Shown here piece by piece: positions 1 to 8,342 of a stretch of DNA of 16,565 bases. Within the stretch, counting starts at the first letter, position 1. Each line of letters opens with the position of its first letter. Source of the DNA: an uncultured beta proteobacterium (lineage in GTDB: Bacteria > Pseudomonadota > Gammaproteobacteria > Burkholderiales > Burkholderiaceae_C); contig CAIYNH010000118.1 of NCBI GenBank assembly GCA_903927495.1, positions 1 through 16,565 on the forward strand, in the 5' to 3' direction. A program made the translations under genes and the position numbers. The notes below the pieces were generated by a model. That model saw only the letters and a program-made list of their open reading frames with translations, had not been told where the DNA came from and made no database searches.

Positions 1-1
1 G

Positions 2-79
2 GATTTGATGAACCCGTGGACTGTCGATAAAACCAGGGCGATCGTGCGCTGCGATCAAACCGAGGCAAGGGATGCATAA
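2..79 (+). other. Possible 3' end of an upstream gene
   Basis: One frame is open from the left edge to a TAA at 77-79, giving 25 residues that end in TEARDA. It could be the tail of a gene lying outside the window, but the stretch is too short to be sure and no family is recognisable. The remaining 80-220 shows no gene, no strong hairpin and no clear promoter. It presumably holds the promoter and leader of the kinase gene that starts at 221. Confidence 0.25.
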
Positions 80-220
80 CTTCAGTTGATGTCGTTACAC
101 TCACGCGCATTTACGATATTCATCACCTCTCAAGCATTTCAGCGGCACGAGCCCCGCTGTCTGTAGCCTGACCGCCGCAGTTCTGGCTGCTGCGATGGCA
201 TAGCAAATAGGTAGCACAAA

Positions 221-1621
221 ATGTTGAATCAGAGCGATGAAGCCCCGTTGGTGTTGGTGGTTGACGATTCCGAAGTCAACTTATTGCTCATGCATACCTA
301 CCTTCGGACGAGCCACTACCGCGTCAAGCTGGTGTCTGATGGGGTCACGGCATTGCGCGTTGCCAAAGAGTGCATGCCGGATCTGATTTTGCTGGACGTT
401 CACATGCCTGGAATGGATGGCTATGCCGTTTGCAGAAAGTTGAAGGAAGACGGCGAAACCAAGGAAATTCCGGTCATCTTTATTACCTCCGATGGTGATA
501 CCACGGCTGAAAAACTTGCATTTGCCGCTGGCGGAGTGGATTTCATCCCTCGGCCAGTACATCGTGATGTCGCTTTGGCAAGGGTCAAGGCCCAAATCGA
601 TGGGTATTCACAACGCAGAAGTCTTGAAGGCATGTTTCGAGATGTCATCGAGTTTGCCCCGGATGCGTTTGTTCTCGCCGATGAGCAGGGGCGAATCGTT
701 CAGATTAATGCCTGCGCCGAACGAATTTTTGGTTACGAACGTCAGGAGCTTTACGACATTTTTCTGGAACGCCTTATTCCTGAAAACTTGCAGGTTGGGC
801 ACTCCAGCACTGAGTGTCGGCGCAAGGACGGGTCTATTTTTCCAGCGGAAGTTAGCTTTGCTCCACTGCAGACAAACCGCGGTAAGTTGAACATGGCAGT
901 CATTCGTGACGTGAGCATTCGCCAACGGGCCGAGCGTGACCTAAGCGAGTCCCGCCAGCAACTACGCGAACTGGCCGCTAAAAGCGAGACCCGACGTGAA
1001 GCTGAGCGAAAGCATATTGCCCGCGAAGTACACGACGAGTTGGGGCAGATTCTGACGGCGTTGCGCATCGACCTCTCGGTGCTTAAAATTCAATTGACCC
1101 CAGGCAACACTGCTCTGGAACTCAAATTTCAAGAGATGAAGGATCTGGTTGACCAGGGTATTCATGCGGTGCGCAATGTGGCTGTGTCATTGCGACCTGC
1201 AGCATTGGACATGGGACTGGTGCCGGCGATAGAGTGGTTGTGTGATCACCACGCCAAGCATTCAGGTGCCAAGTTCGAATTTCGACCCGGAGCAGAGAAT
1301 ATCGCGATTGATGAGGTACGTTCCGTCATTATTTTTCGCATAGTTCAGGAGTCCTTGACCAACATTGCCCGCTATGCGAATGCAGCGCGGGTGACTGTCA
1401 GTGTGGATCGACGCGATGAGGAGTTGTTCCTTAGGGTAAAAGATGACGGACTGGGATTTGACGTGCAGAAAGTAGCGCAAACGAAGACATTCGGACTGCT
1501 TGGCATGCGCGAGCGTGCGATTGCCTTGGGCGGTACCCTCGAAGTTGACAGTCGTTTGGGCAGTGGAACCCAGATTATTGTCAGGATTCCGATGAACACA
1601 GTTGAAGGGAGTGAGTCATGA
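221..1621 (+). CDS. Receiver-PAS-histidine kinase (NarX/DegS-type HisKA_3)
   Basis: Cytoplasmic sensor kinase of 466 residues with no membrane segment. The order is an N-terminal receiver (about 8-128; acidic pair D15/D16, phospho-acceptor D59, T89), a PAS domain (about 137-235), a short coiled linker, a HisKA_3 dimerisation domain with phospho-acceptor H271 in the motif REVHDELGQ, and an HATPase domain (N381 in ESLTN, DDGLGFD at 408-414, GLLGMRERA from 425). This kinase class phosphorylates NarL/LuxR-type regulators, and such a gene follows with an ATGA overlap, so the pair is almost certainly cognate. Odd points: the conserved receiver Lys is Arg (R111 in PRP), and the PAS domain seems about 20 residues short between LIPENL and RRKDGS. 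An AGGT at about 208-211 can serve as ribosome binding site. The signal is unknown; an input receiver suggests that another kinase feeds into it. Confidence 0.93.
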   Translation: MLNQSDEAPLVLVVDDSEVNLLLMHTYLRTSHYRVKLVSDGVTALRVAKECMPDLILLDVHMPGMDGYAVCRKLKEDGETKEIPVIFITSDGDTTAEKLAFAAGGVDFIPRPVHRDVALARVKAQIDGYSQRRSLEGMFRDVIEFAPDAFVLADEQGRIVQINACAERIFGYERQELYDIFLERLIPENLQVGHSSTECRRKDGSIFPAEVSFAPLQTNRGKLNMAVIRDVSIRQRAERDLSESRQQLRELAAKSETRREAERKHIAREVHDELGQILTALRIDLSVLKIQLTPGNTALELKFQEMKDLVDQGIHAVRNVAVSLRPAALDMGLVPAIEWLCDHHAKHSGAKFEFRPGAENIAIDEVRSVIIFRIVQESLTNIARYANAARVTVSVDRRDEELFLRVKDDGLGFDVQKVAQTKTFGLLGMRERAIALGGTLEVDSRLGSGTQIIVRIPMNTVEGSES

Positions 1622-2250
1622 TCCGACTTTTTGTGGCCGATGACCATGCGATTGTCCGCAGCGGACTCAAGCAGATTTTTGCGCTTGCGACAGATTTGTC
1701 GGTGGTGGTCGAGGCCGCCAACGGGGCCGAGGTTTTGGATGGACTTCGCACGCATGAAGCTGACTTACTTTTGCTTGACATGAATATGCCGGGCATCAGC
1801 GGTCCCGATCTGATTCAGCGGGTTAAATTGCAGGCACCGACACTGCCCATTCTGGTGCTGAGCATGCACAACGAGTCTCAACTGGCAGCGCGTGCCTTGC
1901 GTGCGGGAGCGAATGGCTATGTGACGAAGGACTGTGAACCCGACGTATTGCTTGCAGGGATCAGAAAGGTGGCTGCTGGCGGCAAGTTTATTGCGCCGGT
2001 CATGGCTGAAAAAATGGCCTTTGATTCAAGTTCTCCAGTGGCCGGATTACCCCATACCCGCCTATCCGATCGGGAGCTTGAGGTTTTCAGGTTGTTGGTT
2101 TCTGGCATGGGATCGAACGAAATTGCCGAGAAGTTTTGCATCAGCAACAAGACGGTGAGCACCCACAAGGTTCGACTTATGGAAAAGCTCAGCGTCACCA
2201 GCATTGCAGAGTTAGTGATGTACGCCGTGAATCACAAACTGAATGAATGA
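1618..2250 (+). CDS. NarL/LuxR-family two-component response regulator
   Basis: DNA-binding response regulator of 210 residues, the usual length for the NarL/UvrY family. The receiver is canonical: D8/D9, phospho-acceptor D54 in LLDMNMPG, S82 and K104. The C-terminal LuxR-type helix-turn-helix (about 145-205) includes LSDRELEVFRLL, NEIAEKFCISNKTVSTH and a final hydrophobic helix. The start overlaps the kinase stop codon (ATGA), which implies translational coupling and a shared operon. It should be phosphorylated by the upstream kinase and then bind promoter DNA as a dimer. Its targets cannot be read from the sequence; the neighbouring receptor genes are the simplest guess. A weak 5-bp hairpin (2253-2265) follows the stop but has no proper T-run. 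Confidence 0.95.
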   Translation: MIRLFVADDHAIVRSGLKQIFALATDLSVVVEAANGAEVLDGLRTHEADLLLLDMNMPGISGPDLIQRVKLQAPTLPILVLSMHNESQLAARALRAGANGYVTKDCEPDVLLAGIRKVAAGGKFIAPVMAEKMAFDSSSPVAGLPHTRLSDRELEVFRLLVSGMGSNEIAEKFCISNKTVSTHKVRLMEKLSVTSIAELVMYAVNHKLNE

Positions 2251-2347
2251 CCCTTGCCTGGCAAGAAGTAGTCAAACTTTGATAAAGAATCAGATCTTTC
2301 TGACCTCAAAATCGGATAAATCTGATGCCATAGAAGGCGGCACCATT

Positions 2348-2602
2348 TCATAATTTAGGCTTGATCGAGTCAACGGGCATCGACATGAGGATGAGATATT
2401 TCGCGCTGCGCTCGCCGATTGGGAAATCGTGCGGTCGTATCTTTGACTCGATGCTCGAGGGCTTGACGGCTTCGACAAGCATGGTGTCGAGTTCGTTGTT
2501 GTCATCGAACTTGAAAGGGCCTTCGGCATTGAGGAAATAGCGAGGTTGGCAGTGCAGGGCCCCGGAAATCGCCGCGAAAATACTCTGATTGCAAATCAGA
2601 GA
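2348..2602 (-). pseudogene. 5'-truncated gene fragment, unknown family
   Basis: The gap between the response regulator and the first chemoreceptor (2251-2619) holds no intact gene. On the - strand, however, one frame stays open for 84 codons from just after a TAG (2603-2605) to a TGA at 2348-2350. It reads like real protein, with GC-rich third positions and segments such as [15 protein letters not shown] and DFPIGERSAKYLILMSMP. There is no ATG until deep inside (a Met about 43 residues from the end), so it looks like the 3' part of a gene whose 5' end was lost where the receptor gene now begins. I do not recognise the family. It could also be a short gene using a non-standard start codon. Confidence 0.45.
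2583..2601. repeat. Perfect 8-bp inverted repeat with 3-nt loop
   Basis: The arms CTCTGATT and AATCAGAG flank the loop GCA and end 18 bases before the receptor start at 2620. It could form a small hairpin in the receptor leader, serve as an operator, or mark the breakpoint where the upstream gene fragment was truncated. It is not followed by a T-run, so it is not a convincing terminator. Confidence 0.5.
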
Positions 2603-2619
2603 CTATATTGGAACTCAAT

Positions 2620-5196
2620 ATGAAACTAAGTCAATTTTCAATTCGGACTCGCGTGCTTGCCGGTTTTGCAATGCCGATTGTCCTGTTTGTTGCATTTACA
2701 GTTTGGCTGGGTGGTCAGCTTGCGCAGGTTCGGCAGAATCTGGTGCAAGTTTCCGAGCAAAGCGTGCACTATGCTTTGATGGCAACAGAGCTTGACAAGA
2801 ACGTGGTGCAGATCCAGCAGTTTTTGTCGGATATCTCTGCCACCCGTGGCAAGGATGGTCTGGACGATGGATTTGCCAAGGCGAAGGAAAACTACGAGGC
2901 CCTGAAGTCATCGCTTGACGGGTTCGAGAAGCATTTCCGCGAGTCGAATGAAACCGAGTTGCGCAGCAAGGTTCAAAATCTGAAGTCAAAGTCGGCGGAT
3001 TATTACGAGAAGGGCCAAAAGATGGCTCAGGCTTACGTCGCCGGGGGCCCCGATGAAGGCAATAAATTGATGGCCGGCTTTGACCAGACCAGTGAATCAC
3101 TGCAGTCTGACTTGAAGCCATTTGTGCAGGCGCAACTGGCGCAGATGAAATCAGATTTGGGTCACTCTGTAGATTTATCAAACCAGATTTATTTTTCCGC
3201 GTTGGTGATAGTTGCGGCTGCGATCGTGCTGGCGTTGCTGGTCGCATGGCTGGTAACTTCCAGTATCACGCGGCCATTGGGACGGGCACTGGGCGTTGCC
3301 AATAAGGTCGCAGCTGGGGATCTCGATACGCAAATCGAGGCCGATAACAGCGAAATCGGGCAGTTGCTTGCGCCATTGGCGAGGATGAAGGAGACGCTGC
3401 TGAGCTTTGAAGCCGCGCAGCATGAACTTGCCCGCCAGCATGAACTTGGCATGATCGACTTTGTCATGCCGGTTGACCTACTCCAGGGCTCGTACCGGTC
3501 AATGGGGCAGTCCATCAACGCCCTGGTGCAATCCCATATTGCCGTTCAGAGCAGGATCGTCGAAGTCGTCTCTGGTTACGCAGAAGGCAAACTCGAACCG
3601 GCTATGGATCGCCTGCCGGGTCAGAAAGCCCGAATTTCAGAGTCGATTGATCGGGTTCAGGCTTCTCTGCGTGAAGCGGCGGCGGCGGCAATTTCAAATA
3701 TGCGCGTGGTGCAGGCATTGAACAAGGCCAGTGCCAACGTCATGATTGCCGACAAGAATAACCACATCATTTTTATGAACCCCACCGTTCTGGACATGAT
3801 GCGCCGCAATGAAGCCGAGTTGCGCAAGGTGTTGCCGCAGTTCGATGCCAGCAAGCTTATTGGTCAGAGTATTGACGTGTTTCACAAGAATCCCGGCCAT
3901 CAGCGCAATTTGTTGGAAGGTCTGCGCACCACCTTCAAAACGCAGATCACAGTCGGTGGGCTGCATTTTGGTTTGACTGCCAACCCGATCCTGGACGAAC
4001 ACGCACAACGTATCGGTACGGTGGTGGAGTGGACCGATCGCACGCTGGAAGTGGCTGTTGAAAATGATGTCGCCAGCTTGGTAGAGGGTGCCAGCAAAGG
4101 CGACTTTAGCCGCCGCCTTACCTTGGCTGGCAAAATCGGCTTCTTTGAGACCCTGAGTCATGGCATGAACCAGTTGATGGAGACCAGCGAGCAGGGTCTT
4201 ACGGATGTGTCAGAACTGCTGGCCGCATTTGCTGATGGCGACATGACCCAACGCATCAAGCGCGATTACGCCGGGTTGTTTGGTGAAGTCAAGATGAACG
4301 CCAATGCCACAGCGGAGAATCTCACGCGGGTAATCGGTGAAGTGCGCGCCGCCTCGGATGCACTGACAGGTGCGGCCAATCAGGTCTCGGCCACGGCGCA
4401 GTCCCTGTCGCAGGCGGCCAGCGAGCAGGCTGCATCTGTGGAGGAAACGACCTCGCAAATTAACGTGATGTCGGCTTCGATTACCCAAAATAGCGACAAC
4501 GCCAAAGTTACCGACGGCATGGCTACCAAGGCCAGCACAGAGGCCACTGACGGCGGTGCTGCCGTCGGTGAAACCGTGACGGCGATGAAGCAAATCGCAG
4601 CCAAAATCGGTATCGTTGACGACATTGCTTATCAGACCAATCTTTTGGCGCTCAACGCTGCGATTGAAGCTGCACGTGCCGGTGAGCACGGCAAAGGTTT
4701 TGCCGTGGTCGCCGCAGAAGTGCGTAAACTTGCTGAGCGCAGTCAGGAGGCAGCCAAGGAAATTGGCGGCTTGGCTAGCAACAGCGTGACCACCGCTGAG
4801 CGTGCCGGAAAACTTCTCGAGGAAATCGTCCCAAGTATCCAGAAGACCAGCGAACTGGTGCAGGAGATTGCGGCAGCTAGTTCTGAACAAAGTGAATCGG
4901 TGGTGCAGATTGGTGGTGCCATGGGGCAGTTGAGCAAGGCCACACAACAGAATGCATCTGCATCCGAACAATTGGCTGCCACCAGTGAAGAGCTCTCGGG
5001 TCAGGCGGAGCAGTTACAGCAAAGCATTGCATTCTTCAGAACCGGTGATGATCCCTCAATGCTGCCTAGTCGCCACGATATGTCGGGACAACGTGGTACT
5101 GCCAAGGAGCGCCGTGCTGCGGTCGTACCAAGGCTGAGTGCGCCCCTGATACCAACCATGGTGCGTGGCGGCGGTGCCAACTTCAAGCCTTACTGA
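2620..5196 (+). CDS. Methyl-accepting chemotaxis protein with HAMP-PAS-HAMP array (copy 1)
   Basis: Inner-membrane chemoreceptor of 858 residues that should signal through CheW/CheA. Order: TM1 (about 12-30), a mainly helical periplasmic sensor (about 31-189), TM2 (about 190-213), HAMP (about 217-268), a further HAMP-like unit, PAS (about 363-476), two HAMP-like units containing GDFSRR and GDMTQR, and the signalling hairpin (about 580-805) with the tip [20 protein letters not shown] starting at 668. The PAS carries an FHKNPGHQR motif (H422, H427) and a late-strand Trp (W471), recalling haem-binding Aer2 PAS domains; that is inference. The descending arm, [20 protein letters not shown], is about one heptad shorter than in E. 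coli Tsr-like receptors. No CheR-binding pentapeptide ends the protein. I chose ATG 2620, preceded by GGAA (2610-2613); an in-frame TTG at 2608 is the alternative. It is a paralogue of the gene at 5771. Confidence 0.93.
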   Translation: MKLSQFSIRTRVLAGFAMPIVLFVAFTVWLGGQLAQVRQNLVQVSEQSVHYALMATELDKNVVQIQQFLSDISATRGKDGLDDGFAKAKENYEALKSSLDGFEKHFRESNETELRSKVQNLKSKSADYYEKGQKMAQAYVAGGPDEGNKLMAGFDQTSESLQSDLKPFVQAQLAQMKSDLGHSVDLSNQIYFSALVIVAAAIVLALLVAWLVTSSITRPLGRALGVANKVAAGDLDTQIEADNSEIGQLLAPLARMKETLLSFEAAQHELARQHELGMIDFVMPVDLLQGSYRSMGQSINALVQSHIAVQSRIVEVVSGYAEGKLEPAMDRLPGQKARISESIDRVQASLREAAAAAISNMRVVQALNKASANVMIADKNNHIIFMNPTVLDMMRRNEAELRKVLPQFDASKLIGQSIDVFHKNPGHQRNLLEGLRTTFKTQITVGGLHFGLTANPILDEHAQRIGTVVEWTDRTLEVAVENDVASLVEGASKGDFSRRLTLAGKIGFFETLSHGMNQLMETSEQGLTDVSELLAAFADGDMTQRIKRDYAGLFGEVKMNANATAENLTRVIGEVRAASDALTGAANQVSATAQSLSQAASEQAASVEETTSQINVMSASITQNSDNAKVTDGMATKASTEATDGGAAVGETVTAMKQIAAKIGIVDDIAYQTNLLALNAAIEAARAGEHGKGFAVVAAEVRKLAERSQEAAKEIGGLASNSVTTAERAGKLLEEIVPSIQKTSELVQEIAAASSEQSESVVQIGGAMGQLSKATQQNASASEQLAATSEELSGQAEQLQQSIAFFRTGDDPSMLPSRHDMSGQRGTAKERRAAVVPRLSAPLIPTMVRGGGANFKPY

Positions 5197-5201
5197 CATC
5201 A

Positions 5202-5229
5202 GTTGGCGTTTGCCAACAGGCTTTTCTTT
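5202..5229 (+). terminator. Candidate intrinsic terminator after receptor copy 1
   Basis: A perfect 6-bp stem (GTTGGC / GCCAAC) with the loop GTTT lies five bases after the receptor stop. It is followed, after a short AGG, by a T-rich run at 5221-5229. It could end the first receptor transcript, so that the receiver and second receptor start from their own promoter in 5230-5325. The stem is short, so termination may be partial. Confidence 0.5.
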
Positions 5230-5325
5230 GTAGGGATTTTCTGAGGGGACTCTGGAACTTTCCTACAACAAAACCGGACCTGTCTGATATTCTTTTTGTT
5301 CAGATTTGGCGATGATTGCGCCACT

Positions 5326-5769
5326 ATGAACATTTTGACTGTTGACGGCTCCGAACTCATTCGCACACGACTTGCCGAGCGGATTCGCAAGGTTGCGGGA
5401 GTTGGACTTGTGGCCGTCGCAGAGGATATCCGACAAGGTTTGAATATTCTGCGCTCAGGTCTTTTCGATCTTGCAATTCTTGATCTCAACCTTCCCGATG
5501 GCACATCGTCCACGGTTGTGGGTGCTATGAAACTGACATCAAGAAATCTGATAGTGGCGATCTACAGCAATGATGCAGACGAAGTCAATCGCCGCTTGTG
5601 CCAGAAAGCCGGAGCAGACTGGTTTTTCGACAAGTCGCTGGAGTTTGAGCAAATCCTGCAACTGACTGCCACCCTGGCCGCTTCACGGTCTGACCAATCG
5701 AGTGCAAATCATCGCTCAGAGACCCTTCACCCAACCGCTTCAAAGTGCTTTGAAATAACCGAGGTTTGA
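5326..5769 (+). CDS. Stand-alone receiver (CheY-like) protein with reduced acidic pocket
   Basis: Single receiver domain of 147 residues with a short tail and no output domain. The phospho-acceptor is D53 ([10 protein letters not shown]), the switch Ser is S81 (AIYSND) and the conserved Lys is K103 (FDKS). Strand 1 reads ILTVDGSE, so only D7 of the usual acidic pair is present and G8 replaces the second acid. This may weaken Mg2+ binding and phosphorylation. I chose ATG 5326 because the receiver fold starts directly there; an in-frame TTG at 5296 would add ten residues that do not fit the fold. The stop is one base before the second receptor's ATG, so the two are surely co-transcribed. Likely roles are a CheY-like output or a phosphate sink for the neighbouring receptors or for the kinase at 221. 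Confidence 0.85.
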   Translation: MNILTVDGSELIRTRLAERIRKVAGVGLVAVAEDIRQGLNILRSGLFDLAILDLNLPDGTSSTVVGAMKLTSRNLIVAIYSNDADEVNRRLCQKAGADWFFDKSLEFEQILQLTATLAASRSDQSSANHRSETLHPTASKCFEITEV

Positions 5770-5770
5770 T

Positions 5771-8257
5771 ATGTTCGATACCATGAAACTTAAGCAGCGC
5801 ATGTACCTGCAGTTCGCACTGTCGGTGTTGCCGCTGGTGGCTGTTCTGCTTTTTCAGGTGCTGTCGGTCAGCGATTTGCCTGCACGTCTGGACAAAGCGT
5901 TGGCGACCTATGACGTGAGCCTGCAAGCTTCGGCTAACTACAAGGGTTTTTTGGACGGACTTGATGCGGCTATCGACACTGGCAACTTCAACAAAAAAAG
6001 CCTGGAAGCTCTGAAGCTTGCCAAAGAACAGTCGGAGCAGCTGCAAAAGGAAATGTCAACGCCTGACATTGCGTCAGCCGCAGCGGGTTTGAGCAAGATT
6101 TTCAAAGCTCTTTCCGAGAAGAACTCAATTGAGACGGTGACACCGCTGAAGGCCGATATCCGCAATGTCGATACCACCCTGGTTGCCGTGATCGCGTCGG
6201 TGAAGACGGATTTGTCCGGCATGGTGCGTGACGATGAAAAGGCCAGCACCAACAAGGGGCGTATCGTGATGGGTGTGGCGCTGGCAACCTTGATCCTGTT
6301 GACTTTTATCATTCGCGCCTTGGTGGCAAGCATTACAGGCCCCCTTCGCATGGCATTGGATGTCGCCAAGGGGGTTGCCAACGGCAAGATGGACAACTTG
6401 ATTGAAATCAAGCGCCGCGATGAAACCGGTCAGTTGCTCGAGGCTCTGTCCGACATGCAGGGTGTACTGACCAAGTTTCAGGCGGCCCAGACAGAGATGG
6501 CACATCGCCATGATGCTGGCATCATTTCGCACCTCATGCCTGTCAATGCGCTGTCCGGCGGCTACGCGACCATGGCGCAGTCGATCAACGACCTGGTGCA
6601 AGCCCACATGAGTATGAATGTGCGTGCGGTTGACCTGATGGATCAGTATGCCAAGGGCCAGTTCGAACGTTCCATGGAGGAGTTGCCAGGAGAAAAACGA
6701 CGCGTTACCGAAGTTGTGAACGCCGCCCGGCAAAAGATGGCCGAAGCGTACGAAGCGGCCATCGCCAACGAGCGTGTGGTGCAGGCACTGAACAAGGCCA
6801 GTACCAATGTGATGATCGCCAATACCAAGAACGACATCATTTTCATGAACGACACGGTAAAGTCAATGCTGCAGAGCAATGAAGCCGAGTTGCGCAAGGA
6901 ACTTCCCCAATTTAATCCGCGTAATCTGGTCGGCCAAAACATTGACGTGTTCCACCGCAATCCGGCGCATCAGCGCGACATGATCAGCAAACTTCAGTCG
7001 ACCCACAAGACCCAGATCCAGGTGGGTTCACTGCACTTTGGGCTGATTGCCAACCCCATTCTTGATGCCCACGGGCAACGGCTTGGAACGGTGGTGGAGT
7101 GGTTTGATCGAACCGCAGAGGTCAACGTCGAAAAAGAAGTTGCGGCCATTGTTGCGGCAGCAGCAGCAGGTGACTTCAGCCAGCGACTCAATCCGCAGGG
7201 CAAGACCGGGTTCTACGCAGGTCTGACCACCGGCATGAACCAACTGATGGATACCAGCGAGCAGGGCCTGACCGAGGTGGCGGATCTCCTGAGCGCGTTT
7301 GCTGAAGGTGACCTGACACGACGTATCGACCGCGACTATGCCGGGCTGTTTGGACGCGTCAAGGACAGCGCCAACACCACGGCCGAAAACCTCACCCGGG
7401 TGCTGGGGGAAGTGCGCCTGGCAACCGATGCCCTGACCAGTGCCGCCAACCAGGTGAGTTCGACTGCCCAGTCCCTCTCCCAAGCGGCCAGCGAGCAGGC
7501 CGCCAGTGTCGAGGAGACCAGTTCCCAGATTCATGGCATGTCGAGTTCCATCACTCAAAACTCGGACAACGCGAAGGTCACGGAAGGTATGGCCAGCAAA
7601 GCCAGCAAGGAGGCTACGGAGGGTGGTGCCGCAGTGAGCCAGACCGTGCTCGCCATGAAACAGATCGCAGCCAAGATAGGCATTGTTGACGACATCGCTT
7701 ACCAGACCAATTTGCTGGCGCTGAATGCAGCCATTGAGGCGGCCCGTGCTGGCGACCACGGTCGGGGCTTTGCCGTGGTGGCCGCAGAGGTGAGAAAGCT
7801 GGCCGAGCGCAGCCAGGCTGCTGCCAAGGAAATTGGTGAGCTGGCTGGTAAGTCGGTCGCCACCGCTGAGCGCGCAGGGGCCCTGCTGAGTGAAATCGTG
7901 CCCAATATTCAAAAGACAAGCCAGTTGGTGCAGGACATAGCTAGTGCAAGCGCAGAGCAAAGCGAAGCGGTTGCACAGATCGGCGGAGCCATGGGCCAGG
8001 TCAGCAAAGCCACCCAGCAAAATGCTTCAGCTTCAGAGCAACTCGCCGCCACCAGTGAGGAGTTGTCGGGTCAGGCCGAAAAACTGCAGAGTAGTGTTTC
8101 GTTCTTCAGGACCGAGGCTGATGGGCCTTCAGTCAAGGTGAATCGCTCGGTGAACAGTTCTGATCGCTGGCCCCGTGTGAACCGGATTCCGATGCTGAGT
8201 GTCAATGTGCCGACCCGTGCTGCGGTGCGCTTGGGCCATACGGGTTCATCAAGATGA
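5771..8257 (+). CDS. Methyl-accepting chemotaxis protein with HAMP-PAS-HAMP array (copy 2)
   Basis: Inner-membrane chemoreceptor of 828 residues with the same architecture as the gene at 2620: TM1 (about 12-33), periplasmic helical sensor (about 34-163), TM2 (about 165-187), HAMP (about 189-241), a HAMP-like unit, PAS (about 336-449, with FHRNPAHQR containing H395/H400 and W444), two HAMP-like units (GDFSQR, GDLTRR) and the signalling hairpin with the tip [20 protein letters not shown] starting at 641. From the first HAMP to the hairpin end the two proteins align nearly residue for residue, while the periplasmic parts look unrelated. This points to a tandem duplication followed by divergence of the ligand domain. 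A GAGG (5761-5764) precedes ATG 5771. The C-terminal tail is basic and carries no CheR pentapeptide. It is co-transcribed with the receiver gene. Confidence 0.93.
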   Translation: MFDTMKLKQRMYLQFALSVLPLVAVLLFQVLSVSDLPARLDKALATYDVSLQASANYKGFLDGLDAAIDTGNFNKKSLEALKLAKEQSEQLQKEMSTPDIASAAAGLSKIFKALSEKNSIETVTPLKADIRNVDTTLVAVIASVKTDLSGMVRDDEKASTNKGRIVMGVALATLILLTFIIRALVASITGPLRMALDVAKGVANGKMDNLIEIKRRDETGQLLEALSDMQGVLTKFQAAQTEMAHRHDAGIISHLMPVNALSGGYATMAQSINDLVQAHMSMNVRAVDLMDQYAKGQFERSMEELPGEKRRVTEVVNAARQKMAEAYEAAIANERVVQALNKASTNVMIANTKNDIIFMNDTVKSMLQSNEAELRKELPQFNPRNLVGQNIDVFHRNPAHQRDMISKLQSTHKTQIQVGSLHFGLIANPILDAHGQRLGTVVEWFDRTAEVNVEKEVAAIVAAAAAGDFSQRLNPQGKTGFYAGLTTGMNQLMDTSEQGLTEVADLLSAFAEGDLTRRIDRDYAGLFGRVKDSANTTAENLTRVLGEVRLATDALTSAANQVSSTAQSLSQAASEQAASVEETSSQIHGMSSSITQNSDNAKVTEGMASKASKEATEGGAAVSQTVLAMKQIAAKIGIVDDIAYQTNLLALNAAIEAARAGDHGRGFAVVAAEVRKLAERSQAAAKEIGELAGKSVATAERAGALLSEIVPNIQKTSQLVQDIASASAEQSEAVAQIGGAMGQVSKATQQNASASEQLAATSEELSGQAEKLQSSVSFFRTEADGPSVKVNRSVNSSDRWPRVNRIPMLSVNVPTRAAVRLGHTGSSR

Positions 8258-8330
8258 TGCCCGATGCCCAGATAGCTTGGTTTCACCTTTCATTTTGAGT
8301 TCGACTTTTTGATTTTTGTTCGTTATTTTT

Positions 8331-8336
8331 AAGGAG
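8331..8336 (+). promoter_or_regulatory. Strong ribosome binding site fixing a TTG start
   Basis: AAGGAG lies six bases before TTG 8343. This and the signal peptide that begins directly after it place the porin start at the TTG rather than at the upstream in-frame TTG 8316, which lies before this site. The 85 bases between the second receptor and the porin (8258-8342) are T-rich and show no clear terminator, so read-through from the receptor gene is possible. Confidence 0.75.
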
Positions 8337-8342
8337 ACTATT

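Noticed and set aside
2253..2265. Small hairpin after the response regulator as terminator
   Set aside because: The stem is only five base pairs and no T-run follows, so I do not annotate it as a terminator.
2288..2324. Interrupted inverted repeat ATCAGAT / ATCTGAT
   Set aside because: The arms are seven bases with a long AT-rich spacer, which is expected by chance in such a stretch.
7028..8020. Long - strand open frame (330 codons) opposite the second receptor
   Set aside because: It is the antisense shadow of a conserved Ala-rich chemoreceptor hairpin; its translation has no domain character, and the + strand product is unmistakable. The same holds for the - frame at 4210-4971 opposite copy 1.
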